DNA of 64,000 nt from Chloroflexota bacterium (GTDB taxonomy: Bacteria > Chloroflexota > Dehalococcoidia > Lucifugimonadales > UBA3495): positions 1-64,000 of the forward strand of contig JAPOQH010000020.1 in NCBI GenBank assembly GCA_026710825.1, given 5' to 3'. Positions 51,527 to 61,009 of the stretch are shown in pieces. The notes under the pieces are model-generated. The model had not been told where the DNA came from. It made no database searches and saw nothing but the letters and a program-made list of their open reading frames with translations. A program made the translations under genes and the position numbers. Position 1 is the stretch's first letter. The number at the start of each line of letters is the position of its first letter.

Positions 51527-52456
51527 ATGACCGTCCTTGTAACCGGCTCTACCGGATTTTTGGGCCGTCGCGTGGTTCAACGGTTGTTGGACACGAACCA
51601 CGAAGTTCGTGCCATGGTGCGTAGGCCAGGCAATGAGAGCATCTTCTCAACACAGCCGGCCGAAATCTGCTATGGCAACGTAAGTGATCCCGATGCACTC
51701 ACTGAGGCCTGTCGCGGCGTGACTGACGTCATTCACCTCGTCGCCGTAATTCGCGGCGGTCCGCGCCAATTCGACGCCATCAACCGCCAGGGCACTGCCA
51801 ACGTGGTTGCCGCTGCCAGGGAATCCGGATCTGTCCGTCGTTTTGTGCACCTCAGCGCCGCAGGAGCAGCCAACGTTCCCCGTCTGAAGTATTTGCACTC
51901 GAAGTGGGCGGGCGAGCAGGAAGTAGTCAACGGTGGCGTATCCTACGTCATCATCAGGCCTTCGCTGATTTTCGGTCCCGACGATGAATTCACCAATGCT
52001 ATCGCCGCGCTGGTGCGTTCGTTCCCGATTACTCCGGTCATCGGCTCCGGGAATAATCGCTTGCAGCCAATCCATGTTGAGGACGTCGCCCGGTGCGTTG
52101 CGTCGTCGCTCAGCGGCAACATCCGTGGAAATCGCACTGTCGATATCGGCGGACCCGACCAGCTTTCGTACAACGATATCCTACGCATTGTGGCACGAAC
52201 GCAGGGTCGCCGCCGTCTCTTGGTGAACGTACCACACTGGAAATTGCGCCTCCCCATCGCCATGATGGAATTGCTGACTCCTCGGCCACCCATCAACAGT
52301 GCCATGCTACAGCTCATCACCCTCCGCAACGTCGCGGAGCCCGATTCTGTTGAGCGCGAGTTCGGTTTCCAGCCGCGACCCCTGGCGGGCAATATCGATC
52401 ACATCAAAGCGATGACTTGGGGTCAGGCGCTCCGCTCCAACCTTGGTCTGGGTTGA
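51527..52456 (+). CDS. NDUFA9-like NAD(P)-binding epimerase-fold protein
   Basis: 309 aa. VLVTGSTGFLGRRVVQRLL is the NAD(P) motif of atypical short-chain dehydrogenases, with FVHLSAAGAA and the YLHSKWAGE segment (Tyr and Lys) in place. This is the complex I NDUFA9/NmrA-like branch, bacterial members of which accompany varied pathways. It starts the folC unit; 8 nt separate it from folC. Confidence 0.82.
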   Translation: MTVLVTGSTGFLGRRVVQRLLDTNHEVRAMVRRPGNESIFSTQPAEICYGNVSDPDALTEACRGVTDVIHLVAVIRGGPRQFDAINRQGTANVVAAARESGSVRRFVHLSAAGAANVPRLKYLHSKWAGEQEVVNGGVSYVIIRPSLIFGPDDEFTNAIAALVRSFPITPVIGSGNNRLQPIHVEDVARCVASSLSGNIRGNRTVDIGGPDQLSYNDILRIVARTQGRRRLLVNVPHWKLRLPIAMMELLTPRPPINSAMLQLITLRNVAEPDSVEREFGFQPRPLAGNIDHIKAMTWGQALRSNLGLG

Positions 52457-52464
52457 TCGCTGAA

Positions 52465-53838
52465 ATGAAATACCAGGACGCGATCGGCAGCCTCTTGTCG
52501 CTGGTGGACCACGAACGCAGCGCTCCGGCGATGCCTCGGCAGAAACGGATTTACGATCTCCGTAACGTGCAGCGTTTATTGGAACGATTGGACAACCCTC
52601 ACCACCTGCCAGGCATAGTCCATGTCGCCGGAACCAAAGGCAAAGGTAGCACCGCCGCTATGGTGGAGTCCATCCTGCGGGCCGCCGGCTACTCCACAGG
52701 ATTCTATTCGTCACCTCACCTTCACACGTTCCGGGAGAGGATACGCATCGATGGCGTCCCGGTTTCACCGTGTGTTTTCGCCGGTATGGCCTCAACAGTA
52801 TGGCCCCATCATTTGGCCAACGCCTCAGATCCCGAGTCTGGACCGGCGACCTTGTTCGAATTCCTCACGGCGATGGCGTTCGGTGCTTTTTCCGATGCTC
52901 GAACCGCCTTCAACGTCGTCGAGGTCGGTCTGGGCGGGCGGCTCGATGCTACCAACGTTGTCGTCCCCGACGTCAGCGTCATCACCCCGGTGAGCCTGGA
53001 CCATACCGCCATCCTTGGGGACACCATCGGCGAAATCGCATCCGACAAGGCCGGGATCATCAAACCCGGAGTGCCCGTGGTGATGGCGCCCCAGTTCCCG
53101 GAGGCGGCGACAGCGATCAAATCTGCGGCAAATGCACAGTCATCTCCGTTGGTCTCCGTTGCCAACTCTGTCTCATGGCAAACGGATTCTATTAGCCATG
53201 CTGGTCAGCAACTGACTATCAACACCCAGCACGATACCTACCATCCGCTCGTTGCTCTTTTGGGCGACTTTCAGGCGGCCAACGCTGCGGTCGCCGTCAG
53301 CGCAGTCGAGACTCTGATCGAGGCGGGCCATCGTATCCCCAAGGAGGCGATTCTGGACGGATTGGCATCCGTGGTCTGGCCTGCCCGTTTAGAGGTGCTC
53401 TCCAGAAATCCGTTGGTTGTCGCTGACGGCGCTCACAACGACCACTCAGTGTCGACCGTGCTGGATACACTGAGCGCCAGCCTCCCCCATCGTCGGTTGA
53501 CGGTCGTAGCCGGCTTCTCCAGGGATAAGCGCGTGTCCGCGATGGTGCAACTCATCAGTGAACGGGCCGACCGCGTGTTAGCCACGCGTTCCCGGCATCC
53601 CAGGTCGTTGCGCCCATCGGAGATCGTCGACGAATTTCTATCTGTGGGATTCCCCGCCGATACGTTGGTGGAAACCGACCAGGTGGCCGTTGCCATCGAT
53701 ACAGCGATGGCCAACGTCGAGGACGATGAACTTATCCTCATAACCGGATCATTGTTTGTTGCCGCCGAGGCGCGCGAAGCGATCCTCGGCATCGACCCTG
53801 AAACTTATCCCGACCTACTCCCACCAGATCTCAGATAA
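52465..53838 (+). CDS. folC: Folylpolyglutamate synthase / dihydrofolate synthase
   Basis: 457 aa from ATG 52465. VAGTKGKGSTAAMVESIL is the Mur-ligase type ATP site, SPHLHTFRERIRIDG and TNVVVPDVSVITPVSLDH the next conserved segments, and DGAHNDHS is a late motif. It adds glutamate to folates. Confidence 0.93.
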   Translation: MKYQDAIGSLLSLVDHERSAPAMPRQKRIYDLRNVQRLLERLDNPHHLPGIVHVAGTKGKGSTAAMVESILRAAGYSTGFYSSPHLHTFRERIRIDGVPVSPCVFAGMASTVWPHHLANASDPESGPATLFEFLTAMAFGAFSDARTAFNVVEVGLGGRLDATNVVVPDVSVITPVSLDHTAILGDTIGEIASDKAGIIKPGVPVVMAPQFPEAATAIKSAANAQSSPLVSVANSVSWQTDSISHAGQQLTINTQHDTYHPLVALLGDFQAANAAVAVSAVETLIEAGHRIPKEAILDGLASVVWPARLEVLSRNPLVVADGAHNDHSVSTVLDTLSASLPHRRLTVVAGFSRDKRVSAMVQLISERADRVLATRSRHPRSLRPSEIVDEFLSVGFPADTLVETDQVAVAIDTAMANVEDDELILITGSLFVAAEAREAILGIDPETYPDLLPPDLR

Positions 53839-53887
53839 CTGAGTGTAGGCATCGCCTGCGCCTGTTGATCTCGCGTAGCCCCACCGT

Positions 53888-55153
53888 ATGAGTATGAACA
53901 ACACTAACCCCCGTCGTGTCGTTGTCACGGGTCTGGGCGCCATTACGCCCTTGGGTCTTTCTGCCGACGAATTCTGGTCCAACTTGTTGGCTGGCCGATC
54001 CGGCATCGGCCCGATGACCCTTTGCGATCCCACCGACTATCCGTGCCGCATCGCAGGCCAGGCCGATGATTTCGACCCAAGCGACTATATCGGAGCCCGC
54101 GAGGCCAGACGAATGGCTCGTTTCTCCCAGCTCGCCGTGGCCGCCGCGGTTCAGGCTGTCCGGGATGCAACCCTGGAGATCGAAAACGAAGACCCCTACC
54201 GCGTCGGCGTGTTACTTGGAAATGGCAACGGCGGCTTCCCAACCTTGGAAGAAAACTGCCGAATCCTGGCTGACCGCGGTGGCATGCGCATGTCGCCATT
54301 CTTTTTCCCTATGGTCCTCCCCAACATGGCTGCGGCCAATGTTAGCCAATACGTCGGTGCTCATGGCTACAACTCCACCGCCACCACCGCATGCGCTGCC
54401 TCCAACAACGCTATTGGCGAGGCGTTGCAGGTCATACGGCACGGCGTCGCTGATGTCATGCTCGCCGGAGGAGCCGAAGCTGGCATCAGCCAACTCGGCC
54501 TCGCTGGCTTCGCCGTAATGCGCGCCTTGAGTACCCGCAATGACGACCCGGAGCGCGCGAGCCGTCCTTTCGACGCTGAGCGGGACGGGTTCGTGCCCGC
54601 GGAAGGTGCCGGCGTTCTGGTCCTGGAAGAACGCGAACGCGCCATTGCCCGGGGCGCCCGCATCCTTTGCGAACTCTCCGGATTCGGCGTCACCGCAGAT
54701 GCTGGCCATTTGGTCCAACCCCAGGAATCAGGAGCCAGCGCGGCCCGTGCGATGTCAAATGCTATTGATGACGCCGGACTTCTCCCCGCTGATGTGCACT
54801 ACATTAACGCTCATGGTACGTCCACGCCGCTGAACGATGCGGTCGAAACCGCTGCCATCAAACGGCTATTTGGGGATGCTGCGCTCAGTATACCGGTGAG
54901 TAGCACCAAGAGCATGATCGGTCATTCGTTGGGAGCATCGGGAGCCCTCGAAGCGGTCGCCTGCGTGAAGACCATCGTTGATCAGAAAATCCACCCCACG
55001 GTGAATTACGAACATCCCGATCCCGACTGCGACTTGGATTACGTACCAAATCAGGCGCGTGAGGCGACCGTCTCAAACGTAATGTCAAACGCGTTTGGGT
55101 TCGGGGGCCAGAACGCCTGTTTGATCTTTCGGCAGCATCGGTCGCAACTCTGA
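53888..55153 (+). CDS. fabF: Beta-ketoacyl-ACP synthase II (copy 2)
   Basis: 421 aa; ATG 53888 or 53894. RRVVVTGLGAITPLG, Cys in TACAASNNAIG, NAHGTSTPLND and KSMIGHSLGASG give the full catalytic triad. The gate segment is FGFGGQNA, with Gln where copy 1 has His. Copies 1 and 2 are clearly diverged, so they may handle different chain lengths or substrates. Followed by a terminator. Confidence 0.92.
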   Translation: MSMNNTNPRRVVVTGLGAITPLGLSADEFWSNLLAGRSGIGPMTLCDPTDYPCRIAGQADDFDPSDYIGAREARRMARFSQLAVAAAVQAVRDATLEIENEDPYRVGVLLGNGNGGFPTLEENCRILADRGGMRMSPFFFPMVLPNMAAANVSQYVGAHGYNSTATTACAASNNAIGEALQVIRHGVADVMLAGGAEAGISQLGLAGFAVMRALSTRNDDPERASRPFDAERDGFVPAEGAGVLVLEERERAIARGARILCELSGFGVTADAGHLVQPQESGASAARAMSNAIDDAGLLPADVHYINAHGTSTPLNDAVETAAIKRLFGDAALSIPVSSTKSMIGHSLGASGALEAVACVKTIVDQKIHPTVNYEHPDPDCDLDYVPNQAREATVSNVMSNAFGFGGQNACLIFRQHRSQL

Positions 55154-55196
55154 CCCGGTCGTGGTCCCGTTGGCCGTCGCCTTTGAGACAAGAAAG

Positions 55197-55223
55197 CGCC
55201 GGGACTGTCAAACAGTCCCGGCG
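55197..55223. terminator. Bidirectional terminator between fabF copy 2 and the SWIM gene
   Basis: CGCCGGGACTGT and ACAGTCCCGGCG form 12 perfect pairs around CAA, followed by TTCCGTTT on plus and by CTTTCTTG on minus. Confidence 0.85.
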
Positions 55224-55251
55224 TTCCGTTTGGTCGATTGGTGTACGCGCC

Positions 55252-55509
55252 TCAGACGGCCGCTTGCTCAGCTTCGTTCTGTCCGCTAAGCATCTCGTCG
55301 AGCATACGCTGCAAGGCCATTGTGTGGCTGCACACTCTGCGGGTCGCAAAAAATGCGCACTCGCATCGCCAGTCACCATCGTGATATCCCACTCGGTACG
55401 TGTTGTGGTTGCCGACGAATGACGCTTCAAACGTGTGAATGTTCACCCGGTCCGGCTCCTCGGCGTACTTGCGTGCCTTGTCAACCTTGCCAATGTAGCT
55501 CGAACTCAT
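55252..55509 (-). CDS. Small SWIM zinc-finger protein
   Basis: 85 aa from ATG 55509, behind GGAGGG. C49-E-C51 ... C60-S-H62 fits the SWIM pattern CxCx(n)CxH, in WRCECAFFATRRVCSHTMAL. SWIM domains bind DNA or protein. It is single-domain, while most SWIM proteins are longer, and is divergent from rny. Function unknown. Confidence 0.7.
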   Translation of the reverse strand: MSSSYIGKVDKARKYAEEPDRVNIHTFEASFVGNHNTYRVGYHDGDWRCECAFFATRRVCSHTMALQRMLDEMLSGQNEAEQAAV

Positions 55510-55656
55510 TTCTCCCTCCGCGGTATTATCAGCCGCCAAAACAATCGTCGGCCATGCTTGGAATGTTACCGTTATCGGCAGCCAATAGCAAATTCCGTAA
55601 CCTCGGTTTCGACGGTAATCCAGCGCCTTTGCCAATGCCGCTCATCGTCGGAATTC

Positions 55657-55685
55657 TTGACTTTGATGTCCTCCAAGCCTACGAT
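55657..55685 (+). promoter_or_regulatory. Promoter of rny
   Basis: TTGACT (55657-55662), 17-nt spacer, TACGAT (55680-55685). The rny ATG is 55 nt downstream. Confidence 0.55.
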
Positions 55686-55739
55686 AACAATAGGGCAAAT
55701 CATATCCCGGGCATTGCCCGGACGGACTCTGGAGGTTCT

Positions 55740-57272
55740 ATGTTAACCGTAATTTTGTCCGTCCTGGCGGCCGCAGGGCTGGCAACAGGTATAGCAGCGG
55801 TGGTTTGGCTGCTGCTGTCTACTAGGAAAAACGGTAACCAACTACAGCGCAGTCGCGAGGAGGCTGCCACTACCATCAACCAGGCTGAGGAACACAAACG
55901 CAATATTCTGCTCCAGGCTCAGGAAGAAGCTTTGAAAATCCGTGAAGCCGGAGACAAGGAAATCCAGGAGCAACGCCGCGAACTCAACCGTATCGAACGC
56001 CGCTATCTCCAGCGGGAAGAGCAACTGGATCGGAAAACCGAGTCCCTGGAAGACCAGGAAACCTCACTCGCGAAACGCGAAACCGAAGCTGATCATGCTC
56101 TGCAGAAAGCCGATGAGTTGAAACACCAGCACACTCGTGAATTGGAACGCATCGCATCGCTCAGCACAGACCAAGCTCGTGACATTGTCCTCAAACGCGG
56201 CGAAGAGGAAGCCACACACGAACTCGCTCGCCGATACTACGAGTTGGAGAAGGAACACCAAACCCGGGCCGACGACAACGCCCGCCGAATCCTCACCCTC
56301 GCCATAAATCGCCTTGCTACCGACGTTGTGTCGGAAAGCACCACATCTGTTGTTTCCCTGCCCAACGATGAGATGAAAGGTCGTCTCATCGGCCGTGAAG
56401 GACGTAATATTAGGGCGCTGGAAGCCCGCACCGGCGTCGACATTATCGTCGACGACACTCCCGGTATTGTAACGCTGTCCTGCTTCGACCCGGTTCGCCG
56501 GGAGATCGCCAAGCTGGCTCTCACCCAGTTGGTGAAGGACGGCCGCATCCAACCCGCGCGGATTGAGGAGAGTGTCAACCGCGCAATCCGAGACATCGAC
56601 GAGACCATCTGGCGCGCCGGCGAAGAAGCCACCTTCGAAGTCGGCGTTAGTGGTCTGGACCCCGAACTGGTTCGCCTGTTGGGACGGCTGAAATACCGTT
56701 ACAGCTACGGCGAAAACGTACTGACCCACTCCATTGAGGTCGGACTGCTCGCTGGAATGTTGGCATCCGAGGTTGGCGCTAACGTGCAAATCGCTCGCGC
56801 CGGAGGTTTGCTCCACGACATCGGAAAGGCCATGACCCACGAGATCCCGGGACCCCATGCGGAGATCGGATTCGATCTCACCACCCGAAACGGTGTTGGC
56901 TCACTGGTCTGCAATTGCGTCCTGGAACACCACGACGACGACCATTCTAGCATCGAGTCATTCTTGGTGGCCGCCGCAGACGGCATTAGTGCCGCGAGAC
57001 CCGGCGCTCGCAAGGAGTCCATCGAGCAGTACACCCGACGTTTGCGGGAACTGGAAGACACGGCCAACGGCTTTGAGGGCGTCCAGCGTTCGTTCGCCAT
57101 ACAGGCTGGACGCGAAGTGCGCGTCATGGTCAGCCCCGAGGACGTGGATGACGTGGCCTGCGCTACCCTTGCGCGCGATATCGCCGGCAAGGTGTCCCGC
57201 GATTTGCAGTTCCCAGGTCAAATCAAGGTGACCGTCATCCGAGAAACCCGCGAGGAGAGTATTGCCCGCTAA
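55740..57272 (+). CDS. rny: Ribonuclease Y
   Basis: 510 aa from ATG 55740 behind GGAGG. An N-terminal membrane helix (ILSVLAAAGLATGIAAVVWL) is followed by a long coiled coil rich in Glu, Gln, Arg and Lys, a KH domain with GRLIGREGRNIRALEARTG, and an HD domain with GLLHDIGKAM. Membrane-anchored endonuclease that initiates mRNA decay. Confidence 0.96.
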   Translation: MLTVILSVLAAAGLATGIAAVVWLLLSTRKNGNQLQRSREEAATTINQAEEHKRNILLQAQEEALKIREAGDKEIQEQRRELNRIERRYLQREEQLDRKTESLEDQETSLAKRETEADHALQKADELKHQHTRELERIASLSTDQARDIVLKRGEEEATHELARRYYELEKEHQTRADDNARRILTLAINRLATDVVSESTTSVVSLPNDEMKGRLIGREGRNIRALEARTGVDIIVDDTPGIVTLSCFDPVRREIAKLALTQLVKDGRIQPARIEESVNRAIRDIDETIWRAGEEATFEVGVSGLDPELVRLLGRLKYRYSYGENVLTHSIEVGLLAGMLASEVGANVQIARAGGLLHDIGKAMTHEIPGPHAEIGFDLTTRNGVGSLVCNCVLEHHDDDHSSIESFLVAAADGISAARPGARKESIEQYTRRLRELEDTANGFEGVQRSFAIQAGREVRVMVSPEDVDDVACATLARDIAGKVSRDLQFPGQIKVTVIRETREESIAR

Positions 57273-57312
57273 CCTCGCGCTGGCCCAAATGGATTGGCGA
57301 ACCGGAATTGTG

Positions 57313-57340
57313 GTAGGGGCGGATATTGATTCGCCCCTAC
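57313..57340. repeat. Palindromic hairpin, copy 2 of 3
   Basis: GTAGGGGCGGAT pairs with ATTCGCCCCTAC around ATTG with one G-U, followed by TCCGT. Between rny and ymdB, so it may attenuate the rny transcript. Confidence 0.7.
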
Positions 57341-57347
57341 TCCGTGA

Positions 57348-58127
57348 ATGCACATGCGTATATTGATGATTGGGGACATAATCGGCAAACCCGGACGCCG
57401 GGCCCTGGCCCGCCTCCTCCCGCAATTGCGCGCCGAGCTTGATGTTGACCTCGTCACAGCCAACGCCGAAAACACTGCCGGCGGTTTCGGACTCACCCTG
57501 AAAACGGCCAGGAACCTCATGGACGCTGGGGTCGACGTCATGACCTCGGGGAACCACATCTGGGACAAAAGAGATATCATCCCGCACATGGACGAATTGC
57601 CGCTGCTCCGCCCAGCCAACTACTACGATGCCCCCGGCCGGGGCTGGCTGATGCACGGAGACATCATGGTGCTCAATCTGCAGGGTCGCGTGTTCATGCC
57701 ACCCATCGACTGTCCCTTCCGCGAATCCGACAAACGACTCAAAGAAGCAGAGGCCGAACTCGGTCGTCCACCCAGCATAGTCCTCGTCGATTTCCACGCC
57801 GAGGCCACATCTGAAAAACAGGGCCTGGGTTGGTATCTCGATGGCCGCGTCAGCGCCGTTGTGGGAACCCACACCCACGTGGGCACTGCGGACGCTCGTG
57901 TGCTTCCGGGTGGAACCGCTTACGTCAGCGATCTGGGCATGACTGGCCCGCGGGACTCCGTGATCGGTACGGAAACCGCTCCCGTCCTTGAACGATTCCG
58001 AACTGGACTGCCGCAACGATTCCAACCCGCTGATGGCCCTTGCGTCCTCAACTCGGTCCTCATCGATGTTGATGGATCAACCGGCAGGGCGAATGAGATT
58101 GTCCGCATAGACCGTACTGCAGATTGA
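57348..58127 (+). CDS. ymdB: YmdB-type metallophosphoesterase
   Basis: 259 aa (ATG 57348; 57354 possible). MIGDIIGKPGRRAL, TANAENTAGGFGL, TSGNHIWDKRDI and VGTHTHVGTADARVLPGGTAYVSDLGM are the TIGR00282 motifs with metal-binding Asp, Asn and His. A 2',3'-cyclic nucleotide phosphodiesterase in Bacillus, next to rny in many genomes as here. Confidence 0.93.
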   Translation: MHMRILMIGDIIGKPGRRALARLLPQLRAELDVDLVTANAENTAGGFGLTLKTARNLMDAGVDVMTSGNHIWDKRDIIPHMDELPLLRPANYYDAPGRGWLMHGDIMVLNLQGRVFMPPIDCPFRESDKRLKEAEAELGRPPSIVLVDFHAEATSEKQGLGWYLDGRVSAVVGTHTHVGTADARVLPGGTAYVSDLGMTGPRDSVIGTETAPVLERFRTGLPQRFQPADGPCVLNSVLIDVDGSTGRANEIVRIDRTAD

Positions 58128-58163
58128 TCAAGCAACCGTCACTAGGAATAACAGGAAGCTCTG

Positions 58164-59036
58164 ATGCCCGTAAACGTCGATCTTCATCTTCATACCACCG
58201 CCTCAGATGGCAGGTTGAGCCCTACGGAGTTGGTTGAACTCGCCGCGTCGAAAGGCCTCAAAACCGTCTCGGTCAGCGATCACGACACCACAGCGGGCAT
58301 TGCCGAAGCCCAACGTGCCGTCGATAAGGTCCCGGGTATGCGGTTGATTCCCGGTGTTGAACTGAGTTGCGATGTTCCTGGCGGTGAAGTCCACATGCTC
58401 GGATATTTCATGGACACCAGCGACGGTGCGTTCCAGCAAACCCTCGAGGTATTTCGACAGGGGCGCTTGGCCCGGGGCGAGGGCATGGTCCAAAAGTTGG
58501 CTGAGTTCGGTTTGCATATCCAGTGGGAACGCGTGCTGGAAATAGCCGGTGATGCATCTGTCGGCCGGCCCCATGTCGCGCAGGCGTTGGTTGAGGCTGG
58601 CTATTTTTCCGAGCCTGCGGAGGCGTTTCGGGAATACTTGGGGCGCAACGGCAAAGCATACGTGGAGCGCAGCAAGCTTACCCCTTCGGACGCGGTCAAA
58701 CTGCTCAACGATGCGGGAGGTGTCGCGGTATTTGCCCACCCTTGGTTTGAACGACGGGGAGGCGAGCCCGAACCGGAACAATCCCTGATTGAAACTGTTG
58801 AGGAGCTGAAGGCCGCAGGTCTCCACGGTATGGAAGTACACTACGCGATGTATGATGCGGCCACCGTCGATTGGCTCGCCGACTTGGCCCGCGCTTATGA
58901 CCTCATCCCTTGCGGTGGTAGCGACTACCACCATAGCGGCAACTCTCGCGAACCGCTCCCTGGGGTGAACGGACCCCCTATGGAGACTGTCGAGCGCTTG
59001 GAATGGGCCGCCCGGGATCTCACTGCCCTACGCTGA
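58164..59036 (+). CDS. PHP-domain phosphoesterase (RnaAM/TrpH-like)
   Basis: 290 aa. DLHLHTTASDGRLSPTEL, VSDHDTTAGIAEAQR and GGSDYHHSG carry the PHP metal ligands; FAHPWFERRG is a further one. The RNase AM/TrpH family trims RNA 5' ends or removes phosphates from nucleotides. Its place after rny and ymdB fits RNA or nucleotide turnover. Confidence 0.85.
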   Translation: MPVNVDLHLHTTASDGRLSPTELVELAASKGLKTVSVSDHDTTAGIAEAQRAVDKVPGMRLIPGVELSCDVPGGEVHMLGYFMDTSDGAFQQTLEVFRQGRLARGEGMVQKLAEFGLHIQWERVLEIAGDASVGRPHVAQALVEAGYFSEPAEAFREYLGRNGKAYVERSKLTPSDAVKLLNDAGGVAVFAHPWFERRGGEPEPEQSLIETVEELKAAGLHGMEVHYAMYDAATVDWLADLARAYDLIPCGGSDYHHSGNSREPLPGVNGPPMETVERLEWAARDLTALR

Positions 59037-59054
59037 CTTGACTGACCTGTTGTA

Positions 59055-59768
59055 ATGGGCCAGACCATTCCACTCGTAGTCGGCCTTTGGGCCTGCGCGT
59101 ACCTCATCGGAGCCATTCCGGTCTCCTATCTGCTGGGTCGTCTACTCGGGGGTGTCGATCTCAGGCGCCACGGAAGCGGCAACGTGGGTGGCAGCAATCT
59201 GGCCAGCCAATTGGGTCGCCGGTGGTTGCCGCTGGTCGTGGCAGTGGACCTCACGCGTGGGTCAGCGCCGATATTGGTCGGTCAATTTGCCCTCGGTTTG
59301 GGGGAACACGCTTGGCTCCTCGTCATGACCCCGGTTTTCACGCTGCTGGGTAACGGGTGGTCTCCATTCTTGAAGTTCGCCGGAGGACGCAGCGTAGGGG
59401 TGTGGGCCGGAGGCTTGGTAGGAATCTCACCTTCGCTGTTCTTGGCGGCTTTGGTCACATATTTGTGCGCTTGGGCCGCGTCTCGACGTTCCGCCGAATC
59501 CCTCCTCGTGGTAATGTGCCTCTTGCCTATGGTTTGCTTGGCCTGGCCATCAAGTTGGTTGCTGGTCGGCGTGCCGCAAACCTACGCATCCTACGCAGCC
59601 ATCGGTGCCATGCTAATCTTGCTTAAGCGGCTGTTCGCCAACGGCGGGCCGCTACCGACCGATCTCCCACGCAGTACTGTTCTGATTAATCGCCTGTTCC
59701 GCGACCGAGATATCGCCGACCGCCAACAATGGCTTGCCCGCTCACCCGACCGTACCAACGACCTATGA
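59055..59768 (+). CDS. plsY: Glycerol-3-phosphate acyltransferase PlsY-like
   Basis: 237 aa, four or five helices. AIPVSYLLGRLLGGVDLR and HGSGNVGGSNLAS match the PlsY motif GSGNxGxTN, and GNGWSPFLKFAGGRSVGVWAG matches GHxxPVFLKFKGGKGVAT, though with Arg for the second Lys and Asn for His. It may use a different acyl donor, or be a diverged paralog. The C-terminal tail after the last helix is longer than usual. Confidence 0.75.
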   Translation: MGQTIPLVVGLWACAYLIGAIPVSYLLGRLLGGVDLRRHGSGNVGGSNLASQLGRRWLPLVVAVDLTRGSAPILVGQFALGLGEHAWLLVMTPVFTLLGNGWSPFLKFAGGRSVGVWAGGLVGISPSLFLAALVTYLCAWAASRRSAESLLVVMCLLPMVCLAWPSSWLLVGVPQTYASYAAIGAMLILLKRLFANGGPLPTDLPRSTVLINRLFRDRDIADRQQWLARSPDRTNDL

Positions 59769-60271
59769 TGACTGACCAACAAAATCAACCCAGGGTCACC
59801 ACCTGTCATTGGCACCCAAGCGTCCCCACAGGTTTGTCCTGCAGCCAATGTCAGCGGGCGATCTGTACCGACTGCATGGTCCAGGTGCCTGTCGGTATCC
59901 GTTGTCGCGAGTGCGGCCGCGCTCAGCCCCTGCCCACGTTCGACGTCAGGCCTGCCAACTACGCTAGGGCGGCCGCGGCGGCCGCAGCTATCCTCATACT
60001 TGGCGTGGTTCTATGGTTTGCGCTGGCGCTGGTCGCCACCGCGTGGTTGGCCAGCATCGTCATGCCGTTAGCTGTCGGATATGCTGCTGGCGAAATCATC
60101 AGCCGTGCCGTCAATCTCAAACGTAGCCGCGGCCTGATGTATATCGCCGGTGGGGTCGTGGTGTTGACGGCGATCATATCCTTGCTGCTGGGTATTCTGG
60201 TGCTTAGCCTTTGGGGCATCTTGGCCACGGTGGGCGGCGTCCTGATCGCCATCGCACGAGTGCGCCTCTAG
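59765..60271 (+). CDS. B-box-type zinc finger membrane protein
   Basis: 168 aa, ATG overlapping the plsY stop. Zinc ligands C14, H17, C26, C29, C34, C37, C47 and C50 in a B-box-like pattern. Two hydrophobic regions follow (about 75-110 and 124-165). The type is common in Chloroflexota as a small membrane protein of unknown role. The cytosolic zinc end probably binds a partner. Confidence 0.75.
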   Translation: MMTDQQNQPRVTTCHWHPSVPTGLSCSQCQRAICTDCMVQVPVGIRCRECGRAQPLPTFDVRPANYARAAAAAAAILILGVVLWFALALVATAWLASIVMPLAVGYAAGEIISRAVNLKRSRGLMYIAGGVVVLTAIISLLLGILVLSLWGILATVGGVLIAIARVRL

Positions 60272-60490
60272 CATCGGCAAACCCGTCGGTTCCAGTCCAT
60301 AGCCGCGACACCGCACTCATCGTCACATGAACCCGTAATACGCTCTTGGCTGTCGTAAGTCTGGGATCGCGCCCCGGACGACCACCGGTGCCAGCGGGTG
60401 ATCCAACCCTCATTGGTCTTGGACCATCGATACCCGTGCGACCATGCCCATATCCGTCCAGGAAACGTGGGCGGTTGGTTGTCTATCCCG

Positions 60491-61009
60491 CTAGACCAAG
60501 CCTTCCGGTGTAGGGTCCACCTCGGTTTCACCTCTTCGGCCGTGCTCGGCCCACAGGCGCTCCGTGGTGTCCTTGGCTACATTGCTCCCGAAACCGCGCC
60601 GCCTCAGGTAGTCCCACATCTTGCGCCGGAACGTCGTGTAGGCCATATCTCCCCGCTCCAGCCACCGTTGTGCCTGTCGGTCTCCCGCTCGATGCGCGTT
60701 GCCAAACTCGTCCAATCCCTCAAGGGTTGTGTCGATTATGCTGTCTGCGACCCCTTTGTCCCTCAATTCCCGCCGCAGGGCAAACGTCCCGCGTGGACGC
60801 CGGCGATTCCGGCTGTCCCTCCACTGTTGTGCGAAATCTTCGTCGTCGAGGTATCCGTATCGGTTTAGCGAAGCCAGCACTTGCTCGACGACGGGTTGGG
60901 AAAACTCCTTCCCGACCCGTCGGCGCACTTCACTTATCGATCTTTGCCTGAAACTGACATACCGTAGGGCTACTTGTAGCGCCCGACCGTAATCGTCAGA
61001 TGTATCCAT
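60491..61009 (-). CDS. recX: Regulatory protein RecX
   Basis: 172 aa, starting at ATG 61009, which overlaps the recA stop (TAATG). Three-helix repeats are visible: RYGYLDDEDFAQQWRDSRNR, RRELRDKGVADSIIDTTL and RRKMWDYLRRRGFGSNVAK. It modulates RecA filaments. The RGTFALRREL segment is conserved. Confidence 0.92.
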   Translation of the reverse strand: MDTSDDYGRALQVALRYVSFRQRSISEVRRRVGKEFSQPVVEQVLASLNRYGYLDDEDFAQQWRDSRNRRRPRGTFALRRELRDKGVADSIIDTTLEGLDEFGNAHRAGDRQAQRWLERGDMAYTTFRRKMWDYLRRRGFGSNVAKDTTERLWAEHGRRGETEVDPTPEGLV

